Origin: Verrucomicrobiales bacterium
GTDB lineage: Bacteria > Verrucomicrobiota > Verrucomicrobiia > Verrucomicrobiales > DEV007
Direction of reading: 5' to 3'
Length of the DNA: 8,959 nucleotides
Assembly (NCBI GenBank): GCA_022424805.1
Contig: JAKMGR010000463.1
Location: 1-8,959, forward strand
Shown: piece after piece, positions 1 through 6,082 of the stretch
How the letters are laid out: every line of letters begins with the position of its first letter
How positions within the stretch are numbered: the stretch's first letter is position 1
Notes under the pieces: generated by a model
What the model was told of the DNA's origin: nothing
Seen by the model: the letters and a program-made list of their open reading frames with translations, nothing else
Database searches by the model: none
Translations under genes and position numbers: made by a program

Positions 1-11
1 CATCTTTCTCC

Positions 12-494
12 ATGATGAAGCAGGGCGAGCCGAAAGAGCGCAAGGCTTTCAAAGACTGGCTCGATAAAGAGGCGGTCCAGAGACTCGCCGGCCAGATGTC
101 AGCAGTATCGAGCGATTTCGAGGGCGGACGCTTTCTCCGTATCGCTTCAAAGAGACCGGAGGACCTTGAGTTTCATGGCCGGCTCAAACATCAATCCAAC
201 ATTCATCTCGATCGTGATGCCACTTCCCTCAAGGCCTGAATTCGAAACGATGGCAAAAAGAAAGTCCTCCTCATGGCCGACTACACCGTTCGCTACGTCA
301 GAAAAGCCGACAAAGTCTCTGCAAAGGTCTTCAAATGGAAAACGATCGAACTCGCTGCGGGCGAAGAAATCGAGCTCACCAAGAAACACAATATGGATCA
401 GACCAGCGTCCGAGCACTCTATCCCGGCACGCATTTGGTAGAGCTGCAGGTGAATGGGGTTCGGATGGCAGAAGCGGAGTTTGAACTGCGCTGA
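12..494 (+). pseudogene. Decayed AlkC-like DNA alkylation repair protein (internal deletion, frameshift, stop)
   Basis: Two ends of a DNA alkylation repair (AlkC/AlkD-superfamily) protein are recognisable with the middle missing. Codons from 12 to about 191 give the usual N-terminus (FKDWLDKEAVQRLAGQM, then LEFHGRLKH), which begins the HEAT-like repeat fold. From about 190 the reading moves to another frame with INPTFISI. It returns to the first frame near 214, as if one base had been lost, and hits TGA at 237-239. It then runs open to the TGA at 492-494, encoding an intact C-terminal beta-rich domain with KVFKWK, YPGTH and VNG motifs. That domain is the Ig-like tail seen in some AlkC proteins. 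About 200 residues of catalytic HEAT repeats are absent (estimated from remembered family length). Intact relatives are glycosylases that remove alkylated bases such as 3-methyladenine. The start could lie left of the window. An ATG at 273 could still give a 73-residue Ig-like fragment. The family call is from recognition, not a search. Confidence 0.72.
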
Positions 495-575
495 ATACAT
501 TGGCACTTGTGAAGCCACCGCATCTGTGTAGGAGTGATCCAGTCCCGACGTAAATTTCCGCGGGCCGTATTTTCC

Positions 576-1808
576 ATGAAAGTGAAAGCATTTCCCTCGC
601 TTGTCCCCGCTCCCGGCAAGGCCGAAACCGTAGCCTCCGTGCCCTACGACGTCGTCAATACACAAGAGGCAAGAGCCCTCGCCGGTGACAATCCTCACAG
701 CTTTCTTCGGGTCGTCCGAGCCGAGATCGATTTTCCGGATGATACCGATCCTTACGGAGACGAGATCTACGCAAAGTCGAAATCGAATCTCGATGCGCTG
801 CAGGAAAACGGGATTCTCACACGCGAGCCCGAGCCTTGCGTCTATCTCTACCGCCAGATCATGAATGGCCTTTCCCAGATCGGGATCACCCTGGCCTGCC
901 ACATTGAGGACTACGAAAACGACATCATCCGCAAACACGAGAAAACTCGCCCGGTAAAGGAAAACGACCGAACTCGCCTGACTGACGAACTCAGCGCCAA
1001 CACGGGGCCTGTTTTTCTCACCTACAAGGACGTTGATGCGATTGATACTTTCGTAGAATCCTGGACGAGATCGAATGAGCCAACAATCGACTTTGTCGAC
1101 GACATGGGAGTGCAACACACCGTCTGGCGAGTCGCTGAGTCCGAAGCTGGGCCAATTCTCGATTCTTTCGGCGAAGTCCCCCTCTCCTACGTGGCAGATG
1201 GACATCACCGCAGCGCCAGTGCGGCGCGAGTTGGACGCGAGCGCCGCGAAGCGAACCCGGATCACAATGGCAGTGAAAACTACAACTGGTTTCTCGCCGT
1301 ACTTTTCCCTGCAAGCCAGCTCAATATTCTCGCTTACAATCGTGTCGTAAAAGATCTCAATGGCCTTACGCCCGATAGTTTTCTACAACGCATCAACGAG
1401 CAGTTCGTGCTCGATTCCAACGGCAAGCAAGCGCCTGACTCGGCTGAGTCACTCTGCATCTACGTGGATGGAAGCTGGCACGAGATACGCTGGAGCGAAA
1501 TCGAGTCTGCCAATCCGATCGACAAGCTCGACGTCTCCGTTCTGCAGGAGCGTATTCTCACTCCTCTTCTCGATATTGGAGATCCGCGCACCGATACTCG
1601 AATCGATTTCGTCGGAGGCATTCGCGGGCCCGGGGAACTCGAAAAACGGGTCGATAGCGGCGATTGGGCCGTCGGTTTCTCCATGTATCCCACGAACGTG
1701 AATCAGCTCATTGATATCGCCGATGCCGGTGAAATCATGCCTCCGAAATCAACTTGGTTCGAACCGAAGCTCCGCTCGGGACTGTTTGTCTATACGCTGG
1801 ACGATTGA
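576..1808 (+). CDS. DUF1015 family protein
   Basis: A 410-residue protein of the DUF1015 family (PF06245), whose biochemical role is unknown to me. In other bacteria members often lie near serine-biosynthesis genes, but none is visible here. Family hallmarks are the N-terminal MKVKAFPSLVPAPG and SVPYDVVN segments, NPHSFLRV, the IIRKHEKTRPVKENDR stretch around residues 117-132, and the signature ADGHHR at residues 207-212, followed by SASAAR. No signal peptide or membrane segment is seen, so it is probably cytoplasmic. I chose the ATG at 576 because the family begins at this MKVKAFP. An in-frame GTG at 534 would add 14 residues with no family character. No Shine-Dalgarno motif precedes 576. 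The length is normal for the family. It converges on the DUF151 gene with a 6 bp gap and no visible terminator between them. Confidence 0.92.
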   Translation: MKVKAFPSLVPAPGKAETVASVPYDVVNTQEARALAGDNPHSFLRVVRAEIDFPDDTDPYGDEIYAKSKSNLDALQENGILTREPEPCVYLYRQIMNGLSQIGITLACHIEDYENDIIRKHEKTRPVKENDRTRLTDELSANTGPVFLTYKDVDAIDTFVESWTRSNEPTIDFVDDMGVQHTVWRVAESEAGPILDSFGEVPLSYVADGHHRSASAARVGRERREANPDHNGSENYNWFLAVLFPASQLNILAYNRVVKDLNGLTPDSFLQRINEQFVLDSNGKQAPDSAESLCIYVDGSWHEIRWSEIESANPIDKLDVSVLQERILTPLLDIGDPRTDTRIDFVGGIRGPGELEKRVDSGDWAVGFSMYPTNVNQLIDIADAGEIMPPKSTWFEPKLRSGLFVYTLDD

Positions 1809-1814
1809 TTCAAT

Positions 1815-2282
1815 TCAAACCTCAGGCAAATCGTCACCGTCACCGGATTCCTCCATCTTTTTCAGCACGGTCGACATGTCTTCGACCGCTTCCCAGACGT
1901 GCTCGACGACGAAAATGGGGGCATTTGCCTGCACTGCGAGAGCGATACTGTCACTCGGTCTTGCGTCGATTTCGACGATCTTTCGAGCCTGAACTTCGTT
2001 CTCTGCACCAATGATAAGACGGGCAAAATAGACCGTATCCGTGAAGTCATTGATGACAATACGCTCCACTTTTGCACCCAAAGCGATTAAAACATCGCCA
2101 AAAAGATCATGCGTTTGAGGCCGTGGTTTCGGCGTTCCATGTAGAAACATGTTGATCGCGGACCCAACCGAATGGTCGACATAGATGACGAAAACCTTTT
2201 CGTCATTACCCAAAAACACGGCGGAACCCGCACTGGTTGCCAGAACACTTTTGACTTCGACTTCCACGACCTGCTTATCCAT
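1815..2282 (-). CDS. DUF151 / bifunctional nuclease (BFN) domain protein
   Basis: A 155-residue protein of the DUF151 / BFN-domain family (PF02577), often annotated 'bifunctional nuclease family protein' after a plant homologue with reported RNase and DNase activity. The bacterial role is not settled. Diagnostic segments are RPQTHDL at residues 54-60, matching the family's RP-THDL motif, and IDARPSDSIALAV at 105-117, the strongest signature. The tail after about residue 143 is acidic (EESGDGDD). No signal peptide or membrane segment is seen, so it is probably cytoplasmic. It lies 72 nt downstream of the gamma carbonic anhydrase gene on the same strand, so the two may share a transcript. Its 3' end nearly touches the convergent DUF1015 gene. 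The start is an ATG with no clear Shine-Dalgarno motif; a GGGG lies about 10 nt upstream. Confidence 0.93.
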   Translation of the reverse strand: MDKQVVEVEVKSVLATSAGSAVFLGNDEKVFVIYVDHSVGSAINMFLHGTPKPRPQTHDLFGDVLIALGAKVERIVINDFTDTVYFARLIIGAENEVQARKIVEIDARPSDSIALAVQANAPIFVVEHVWEAVEDMSTVLKKMEESGDGDDLPEV

Positions 2283-2354
2283 AGACTCTAGGCCCCAAGT
2301 ATCGGTGGCGGATCGGCGCTTGGCAAACGCGGAGTGCCCGCAATCAAAGGAATT

Positions 2355-2891
2355 TCAACCCTCGCCCGTTTCGGCCCTTTCTGCGTGCTCCGCTGCAACT
2401 TGGATGTATTTCTCCGCCCAGCCCCGGGGTTCCGCCCTTTCCTCCTTGGACAGCGAGCGAACAACTCGCGCTGGAGAGCCCATTACCAGAGACCCCTCAG
2501 GAGCCTGGAACCCTTTTGTTACTAGGGTTCCAGCCGCAACAATGCTTCTCGGACCGATCACTGCTCCATCCATCACGATCGCCCCCATCCCTACCAGCAC
2601 CTCATCCCCGATTTCGCAGGCATGCAGCAAAGCCCGATGCCCCACCGTTGCGTAGTTTCCCACCGTAGTACCGAGGTCGCTTGCCATGTGAATAATGGTT
2701 CCGTCCTGAATATTTGTCCCTACCCCAATTACGATCGGGGATATGTCTGCCCGCAATACACATTGGAACCAGACGCTGGAACGCTCTCCCAGCCTCACAT
2801 CGCCCATAATTGCGGCATCCGGCGCGACAAATGTGTTGGTGGGAATGTCAGGAACGGCAGACAGGTGAGTGCAAACAGGTGAAGTGCTCAT
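2355..2891 (-). CDS. Gamma-class carbonic anhydrase family protein (left-handed beta-helix)
   Basis: A 178-residue hexapeptide-repeat protein of the gamma carbonic anhydrase / YrdA-PaaY group. Active gamma enzymes interconvert CO2 and bicarbonate with metal bound at trimer interfaces; many relatives have unproven activity. Counted from the ATG at 2891, the three expected metal-ligand histidines are present: H68 (in GTIIHMA), H85 and H90 (in VGHRALLHAC). Arg47, Asp49 (LRAD) and Gln62 (NIQDG) match conserved family positions. The repeats (for example VGMGAIVMDGAVIG) form the left-handed beta-helix, followed by GSPARVVR and a C-terminal helix with WAEKY. There is no signal peptide, so it is probably cytoplasmic. 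An upstream TTG at 2921 would add ten residues lacking family character, so I prefer ATG. It is divergent from the HU gene and probably leads a transcript into the DUF151 gene. No Shine-Dalgarno motif is seen. Confidence 0.93.
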   Translation of the reverse strand: MSTSPVCTHLSAVPDIPTNTFVAPDAAIMGDVRLGERSSVWFQCVLRADISPIVIGVGTNIQDGTIIHMASDLGTTVGNYATVGHRALLHACEIGDEVLVGMGAIVMDGAVIGPRSIVAAGTLVTKGFQAPEGSLVMGSPARVVRSLSKEERAEPRGWAEKYIQVAAEHAERAETGEG

Positions 2892-2938
2892 TTTGTAGAA
2901 ATCGGACAACTGGGAGGCCAAAGAAAATGGGAAGAACC

Positions 2939-2951
2939 CTTAAAATTTAAG
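2939..2951. promoter_or_regulatory. AT-rich perfect palindrome next to the HU promoter
   Basis: CTTAAA and TTTAAG flank one central A, making a perfect 6+6 bp inverted repeat in the divergent region between the carbonic anhydrase and HU genes. It ends one base before the proposed -35 hexamer of the HU promoter. A regulator site or an UP-like element is possible. AT-rich palindromes also arise by chance, and only one copy is seen. Confidence 0.3.
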
Positions 2952-2952
2952 C

Positions 2953-2981
2953 TTGCTAAAGTAAATTTCGGTTCATATTAA
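2953..2981 (+). promoter_or_regulatory. Candidate sigma-70-type promoter for the HU gene
   Basis: TTGCTA (2953-2958) and TATTAA (2976-2981) are separated by exactly 17 bp and each match 4 of 6 consensus bases. The surrounding sequence is markedly more AT-rich than the coding DNA. Transcription would start near 2988 and leave a leader of about 100 nt before the HU start. The motifs and spacing are visible; promoter activity is inferred. Confidence 0.42.
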
Positions 2982-3008
2982 GGTATTGAGACGGAAACCT
3001 CAACCTGC

Positions 3009-3027
3009 TGAAACCGGGGCAGTTTCA
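3009..3027 (+). other. Small hairpin in the HU leader
   Basis: TGAAAC (3009-3014) and GTTTCA (3022-3027) can pair as a 6 bp stem around the loop CGGGGCA. It falls about 60 nt upstream of the HU start, within the leader predicted from the candidate promoter. It is not followed by a T run, so it is not a terminator. It could be an RNA structure, an operator or chance. Confidence 0.25.
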
Positions 3028-3086
3028 CAAGAAGCGACCTCGATCAGCAACTCATACTAAAACCTGACCACAATCAACTAATCGAT

Positions 3087-3362
3087 ATGAACAAGGGAGA
3101 ACTCACAGAAGCAGTCCAGAATACACTTGGTGGCGACACCTCTAAGAAAGCAGCAGAGGAAGCAGTCAAAGCTGTCCTCGAGAACATCGCCAAAGGCGTC
3201 AAGAAAGACGGCAGCGTCCAGCTGATCGGCTTCGGCACCTTCGAAGTTCGCAATCGTTCTGCAAGAACTGGCCGCAACCCTAAGACTGGCGAGACCATCC
3301 AGATCAAAGCGTCCAAGACCGTTGGCTTCAAGCCGTCGTCTGCGCTCAAAGGATCCCTCTAA
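3087..3362 (+). CDS. hup: HU family DNA-binding protein
   Basis: A 91-residue histone-like protein of the HU/IHF family, which bends and compacts DNA as a dimer in the nucleoid. Sequence features are the helical N-terminal half (MNKGELTEAV), the GFGTFEV turn at about residues 48-54, and the beta-arm with RTGRNPKTGE. The proline that intercalates DNA is P65 within RNP at 63-65. The C-terminal KTVGFKPSSALK segment is also typical. Length and motifs are canonical, so it is probably functional. HU and IHF subunits are hard to separate on sequence alone; the single gene and sequence favour a homodimeric HU. The ATG at 3087 is the natural family start and has no Shine-Dalgarno motif. The gene appears monocistronic, with its own candidate promoter (2953-2981) and a strong terminator starting about 30 nt after the stop. 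Confidence 0.97.
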   Translation: MNKGELTEAVQNTLGGDTSKKAAEEAVKAVLENIAKGVKKDGSVQLIGFGTFEVRNRSARTGRNPKTGETIQIKASKTVGFKPSSALKGSL

Positions 3363-3392
3363 GATCCGATCTTTGGTTTCCAAACCAACTCC

Positions 3393-3425
3393 AAAAAACG
3401 CGGCAGGAAACTGCCGCGTTTTTTT
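3393..3425 (+). terminator. Intrinsic terminator after the HU gene, likely bidirectional
   Basis: CGCGGCAG (3399-3406) pairs perfectly with CTGCCGCG (3411-3418) across the stable tetraloop GAAA, followed by seven T (3419-3425). Six A (3393-3398) precede the stem, so read from the other strand the same hairpin also ends in a T run. It could therefore also stop transcripts arriving from the minus-strand YkgJ-type gene. Confidence 0.93.
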
Positions 3426-3427
3426 GT

Positions 3428-3513
3428 GGTCAGATGGAAAACCTGTCCCTGTTGAGTCGGGGATCCATCCCTGTCTAATCAGTGATCTGACCCTGTTGAG
3501 TCCGTTTGGGACT
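3428..3513. repeat. Cluster of direct and inverted repeats, possible REP-like scar
   Basis: Several repeats are packed into about 86 bp between the HU terminator and the YkgJ-type gene. The 12-mer CCCTGTTGAGTC occurs at 3447-3458 and again at 3491-3502. GGTCAGAT (3428-3435) is mirrored by ATCTGACC (3485-3492), a perfect 8 bp inverted repeat enclosing the middle. GGGAT and ATCCC (3460-3464 and 3467-3471) form a tight inner palindrome. AGTCC and GGACT (3499-3503 and 3509-3513) form another small stem. No ORF is convincing here. GGTCAG-type ends recall REP-like elements mobilised by RAYT (IS200-like) transposases; that link is inference from memory. Confidence 0.5.
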
Positions 3514-3560
3514 GCTTTCCACCAACAAGTTCGAATCCGGCTATCGATCCAGCGAAGCAC

Positions 3561-3902
3561 CTACTTCCCAATCCGCAAAGGCTTCGCCTCGCATTTCTCT
3601 TTCCATCCCGGAAAGTTCCATTCATTCGGAAACCCTGCGCATTGGCTTGGCTTCACTTCCTGAATGGTGCAGTCGATGCCATCGAGAAAAACGCACTCGT
3701 TTGCCGGCCCTTCAGGCTTGTCGATGAGAGTCAACCCAGCGCGGTTGGCGCGGAGATCGGTGTATTTCGCGATGAAATCATAGAGCTCCATCCCGAGAAA
3801 ATCTGCAATCCTGGCAATTTCACTGTCGGTCACGGGAACTTCACCGTGCCATCGACAGCAATTGCCGCATCGCTGACAGGCGTAGTGAACGCCCTCTTCC
3901 AT
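3561..3902 (-). CDS. YkgJ family cysteine-cluster protein
   Basis: A 113-residue protein of the YkgJ / UPF0153 cysteine-cluster family, thought to bind zinc or an iron-sulfur centre, with no firmly established function. Counted from the ATG at 3902, cysteines lie at 9, 12, 15 and 16 (CxxCxxCC), then at 70, 78, 88 and 104. Family segments are VTDSEIARIADFLG, the ANECVFLDG region and the KPSQCAGFP motif near the C-terminus, followed by WNFPGW. All expected cysteine positions look present. A longer version from TTG at 3962 would add 20 residues outside the family pattern, so I prefer the ATG. It is divergent from mreB across 205 bp and has no recognisable Shine-Dalgarno motif. No membrane segment is seen, so it is probably cytoplasmic. 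Nothing in the context ties it to cell shape. Confidence 0.9.
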   Translation of the reverse strand: MEEGVHYACQRCGNCCRWHGEVPVTDSEIARIADFLGMELYDFIAKYTDLRANRAGLTLIDKPEGPANECVFLDGIDCTIQEVKPSQCAGFPNEWNFPGWKEKCEAKPLRIGK

Positions 3903-4094
3903 ATCATAGGTAGCCACGAGGAAAGATGGCCGCTTTTTCGAAAATTGAGAGCGATTTACCAAGAAAAAGTCGATTCTCTGCTCTTTTTTCGTCCTGATCT
4001 GCCGGTCGAGTGGAAAAATGGTTCCTGCGTGTTACCTTTCTCCCACTCGTTTGTTTGCAGGGTGTTTGGCCTGATCGGCCCTCACAATCTGTGA

Positions 4095-4107
4095 CTTTCT
4101 TCTTTTT
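4095..4107 (+). other. Pyrimidine tract abutting the mreB start
   Basis: Thirteen consecutive pyrimidines (CTTTCTTCTTTTT) run right up to the mreB ATG, where a purine-rich Shine-Dalgarno motif would be expected. U/C-rich leaders can be bound by ribosomal protein S1; whether that happens here is inference. The rest of 3903-4107 holds no clear promoter that I can defend. It does contain a short inverted repeat, GGCC-TGATC-GGCC, at 4068-4080. Confidence 0.35.
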
Positions 4108-5139
4108 ATGATTAGTAAAATCATCGGAGCTTTCTCCAGCGACATCGGTGTCGATCTTGGCACTGCCAACACGCTCATTTATGTGAAAGATCAGGGCATC
4201 GTTTTGCGGGAGCCCAGTGTCGTCGCGGTGAAGTCCGGAACTAATCTTGTCCTCGCCGTTGGCGACGACGCCAAACGGATGCTCGGCCGGACGCCTGGAA
4301 ACATTGTCGCGGTGCGTCCGCTCCGCGATGGAGTCATCGCTGATTACGAAGTGACCGAGGCCATGCTGCGCCACTTCATCAGAAAAGTGCACAATCGAAG
4401 GAACTGGATCCGCCCCCGTATCGTCATCGCTGTCCCTTCGGGCATCACCGAAGTCGAAAAGCGCGCTGTCAATACATCTGCAGCGGCTGCAGGTGCTCGT
4501 GAGGTCCACCTGATCGAAGAACCCATGGCTGCGGCCATTGAAATCGGGCTTCCTGTCCAGGAAGCGGCTGCCAACATGATTGTCGACATCGGAGGCGGCA
4601 CGACGGAGATCGCGATCATTTCTCTTTACGGCTTGGTGTGCAGCCGTAGCGTCCGCGTCGCGGGTGACGAGCTCGATGAAGCGATCATTCAATTCATGCG
4701 CCGCGCCTACAACCTAATGATTGGCGAGCGCACGGCAGAGGAAATCAAAATCCGCATGGGCTCGGCCTTTCCCCAGGCGAAGGAAACGACGGTGGAAGTG
4801 AAAGGCCGCGACCTCATCGCAGGCCTCCCAAAAACGATCAAAGTGACTTCGGCGGAAATTCGCGAAGCCTTAATGGACCCACTCAATATCATCATTGAAT
4901 CAATCCGACTGACGCTGGAGCGCTGCCCACCCGAGCTTTCCGCTGATCTGGTTGATCGTGGAATCATGCTGGCAGGCGGCGGTGCTCTTTTGACTGGCAT
5001 TGATAAACTGATTTCAGAGGAAACGGGGCTACCTGTTCATGTAGCGGAAGATCCGCTCAGTGCCGTGGCCGAGGGAACTGGAAAGCTGCTCGACGAACTC
5101 GATTTCCTGAAGAAGGTTTCTCAACCGGGCCGGACCTAA
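4108..5139 (+). CDS. mreB: Rod shape-determining protein MreB
   Basis: A 343-residue bacterial actin homologue that polymerises under the inner membrane and guides lateral wall synthesis by the elongasome. Actin-fold nucleotide motifs are all present: phosphate-1 loop [11 protein letters not shown] at residues 12-22; the conserved EEPMAAAI at 137-144, including the glutamate expected to assist hydrolysis; phosphate-2 loop [11 protein letters not shown] at 159-169; and the adenosine motif [15 protein letters not shown] at 285-299. The first residues ([10 protein letters not shown]) may form a short amphipathic membrane-binding helix, as in Gram-negative MreB. Length is typical. It is the first gene of mreB-mreC-mreD-mrdA, 40 nt ahead of mreC. 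The ATG fits the family start but lacks a Shine-Dalgarno motif; a pyrimidine tract sits there instead. Confidence 0.99.
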   Translation: MISKIIGAFSSDIGVDLGTANTLIYVKDQGIVLREPSVVAVKSGTNLVLAVGDDAKRMLGRTPGNIVAVRPLRDGVIADYEVTEAMLRHFIRKVHNRRNWIRPRIVIAVPSGITEVEKRAVNTSAAAAGAREVHLIEEPMAAAIEIGLPVQEAAANMIVDIGGGTTEIAIISLYGLVCSRSVRVAGDELDEAIIQFMRRAYNLMIGERTAEEIKIRMGSAFPQAKETTVEVKGRDLIAGLPKTIKVTSAEIREALMDPLNIIIESIRLTLERCPPELSADLVDRGIMLAGGGALLTGIDKLISEETGLPVHVAEDPLSAVAEGTGKLLDELDFLKKVSQPGRT

Positions 5140-5161
5140 TCTTTTCTCTCTCCTTTCTCTC
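5140..5161 (+). other. 22-nt pyrimidine tract between mreB and mreC
   Basis: Immediately after the mreB stop, 22 consecutive C/T residues occupy over half of the 40 nt mreB-mreC gap. There is no hairpin, so it is not an intrinsic terminator. A C/U-rich unstructured RNA here could serve as a Rho loading region or an S1-binding enhancer for mreC; either role is inference. Confidence 0.35.
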
Positions 5162-5179
5162 GCGAAAGCCTGATTCTAC

Positions 5180-6082
5180 ATGAGCCGTCTGAATATCATT
5201 CTTCTGATTGTATTCGTCGCGGCGTTGATCACGATCACGCTTTCCAGTCCGCAAACGGTGGCTCGTATTCAAAACGGGGCGATGACGGTTTTCAGCCCCT
5301 TCATGAGGGCGTCAAACCAGCTGGAGTCGGGGGTCGAAACGGTCGGAACGGAGTCCCTCAGTCCAGCGCAGCTCCGGGAGATGGTCGATGAGTTGGAACG
5401 GGAAAGAAACCGCCTCAAACTGGAGGTGATTCAGCTCGATGAGATCGTCCGGGAGAACAATCAGCTTCGCCGTGCCCTGCAGTATGTGGAGAAAGCCCCA
5501 CTCTCGGTGGTTGCAGCGCGAGTGATCAGCCGGAAACCGTCAACGTGGTACAACACGATGGTCATCGACAAAGGGAAGGCGCATGGAATTGAAGTCGACA
5601 ATCCAGTGATCGTTCCAGTGGGCGAAGATGCTGGCCTGGTCGGTAAAGTTTCCGAGGTGGTTGGGGACAACTCGGCCATCATTCTGCTGCTCACGGATGA
5701 GATGTGCCAAGTCTCAGCCAAACTGCAAAACAGCCAGGAACAGGGCATCTTGAATGGTCAACGTGGAGCGCTCCAAACCATGCCAAACCTGCGGCTGCGC
5801 TACCTCTCCCGCGAAGCGGAAGTCGCGCCAGGGCGCAAAGTAGAGAGCTCTGGAGTAGGTGGTCTCTTCCCACCCGATCTTGTTCTCGGCGAGGTGTTCA
5901 GTGTGGAGATTGGGGCAATCGATGCAGAAGTGACGGTGAAACCGAGCGTGAATTTTGAAGAACTAATAGACATTTTTGTGGTCCTGCCGGTCCGAGATCC
6001 AGAGGATGAGGCGGACATGCAGAGCGAATCAGGGGACGAGGATCCTGTCGCTGTCGAGAAACCGGCGTTGACCGCTCCATGA
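5180..6082 (+). CDS. mreC: Rod shape-determining protein MreC
   Basis: A 300-residue bitopic inner-membrane protein that links MreB and MreD to periplasmic PBP2 and activates it. The layout is typical: a short cytoplasmic start, one membrane segment at about residues 4-22, a charged coiled coil at about 63-103 (REMVDELERERNRLKLEV and following), then a two-lobed beta-rich periplasmic domain to about 271. Recognisable family pieces include ARVISRKPSTWYNTMVIDKG (112-131), VVGDNSAIILLLTDE (160-174) and SSGVGGLFPPDLVLGEV (223-239). Residues 272-300 form an unusual, strongly acidic proline-containing tail (ten D/E against one R and one K). The ATG at 5180 places the membrane helix correctly; no Shine-Dalgarno motif precedes it. 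The stop overlaps the mreD start as ATGA, suggesting translational coupling. Confidence 0.97.
   Translation: MSRLNIILLIVFVAALITITLSSPQTVARIQNGAMTVFSPFMRASNQLESGVETVGTESLSPAQLREMVDELERERNRLKLEVIQLDEIVRENNQLRRALQYVEKAPLSVVAARVISRKPSTWYNTMVIDKGKAHGIEVDNPVIVPVGEDAGLVGKVSEVVGDNSAIILLLTDEMCQVSAKLQNSQEQGILNGQRGALQTMPNLRLRYLSREAEVAPGRKVESSGVGGLFPPDLVLGEVFSVEIGAIDAEVTVKPSVNFEELIDIFVVLPVRDPEDEADMQSESGDEDPVAVEKPALTAP

Noticed and set aside
534..575. GTG at 534 as the DUF1015 start
   Set aside because: The extra 14 residues do not fit the family, while MKVKAFP at 576 does. The AGGAG-like bases before 534 directly abut the GTG with no spacer.
147..1265. A 372-codon open frame on the minus strand overlapping the left part of the window
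   Set aside because: It lies antisense to the DUF1015 gene and the alkC-like remnant, both of which match known families on the plus strand. Its own translation shows no recognisable domain; it is a codon-bias shadow.
3529..3553. An intact tRNA gene suggested by GTTCGAATCC
   Set aside because: The upstream bases cannot pair with CCGGC to form a T-stem, the CCA spacing is off by one, and no anticodon or D-arm is found upstream.
3078..3560. A 160-codon minus-strand open frame across the HU gene
   Set aside because: It runs antisense to a canonical HU gene and straight through the intrinsic terminator and repeat cluster; its composition is not protein-like.
4068..4080. GGCC-TGATC-GGCC inverted repeat upstream of mreB as an operator
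   Set aside because: The stem is only 4 bp, the motif is common in GC-rich DNA, and no promoter hexamers sit at sensible distances.
3904..4692. A 262-codon minus-strand open frame
   Set aside because: It runs antisense through the first half of mreB, and its product is a low-credibility string rich in D, R and H with no family features.
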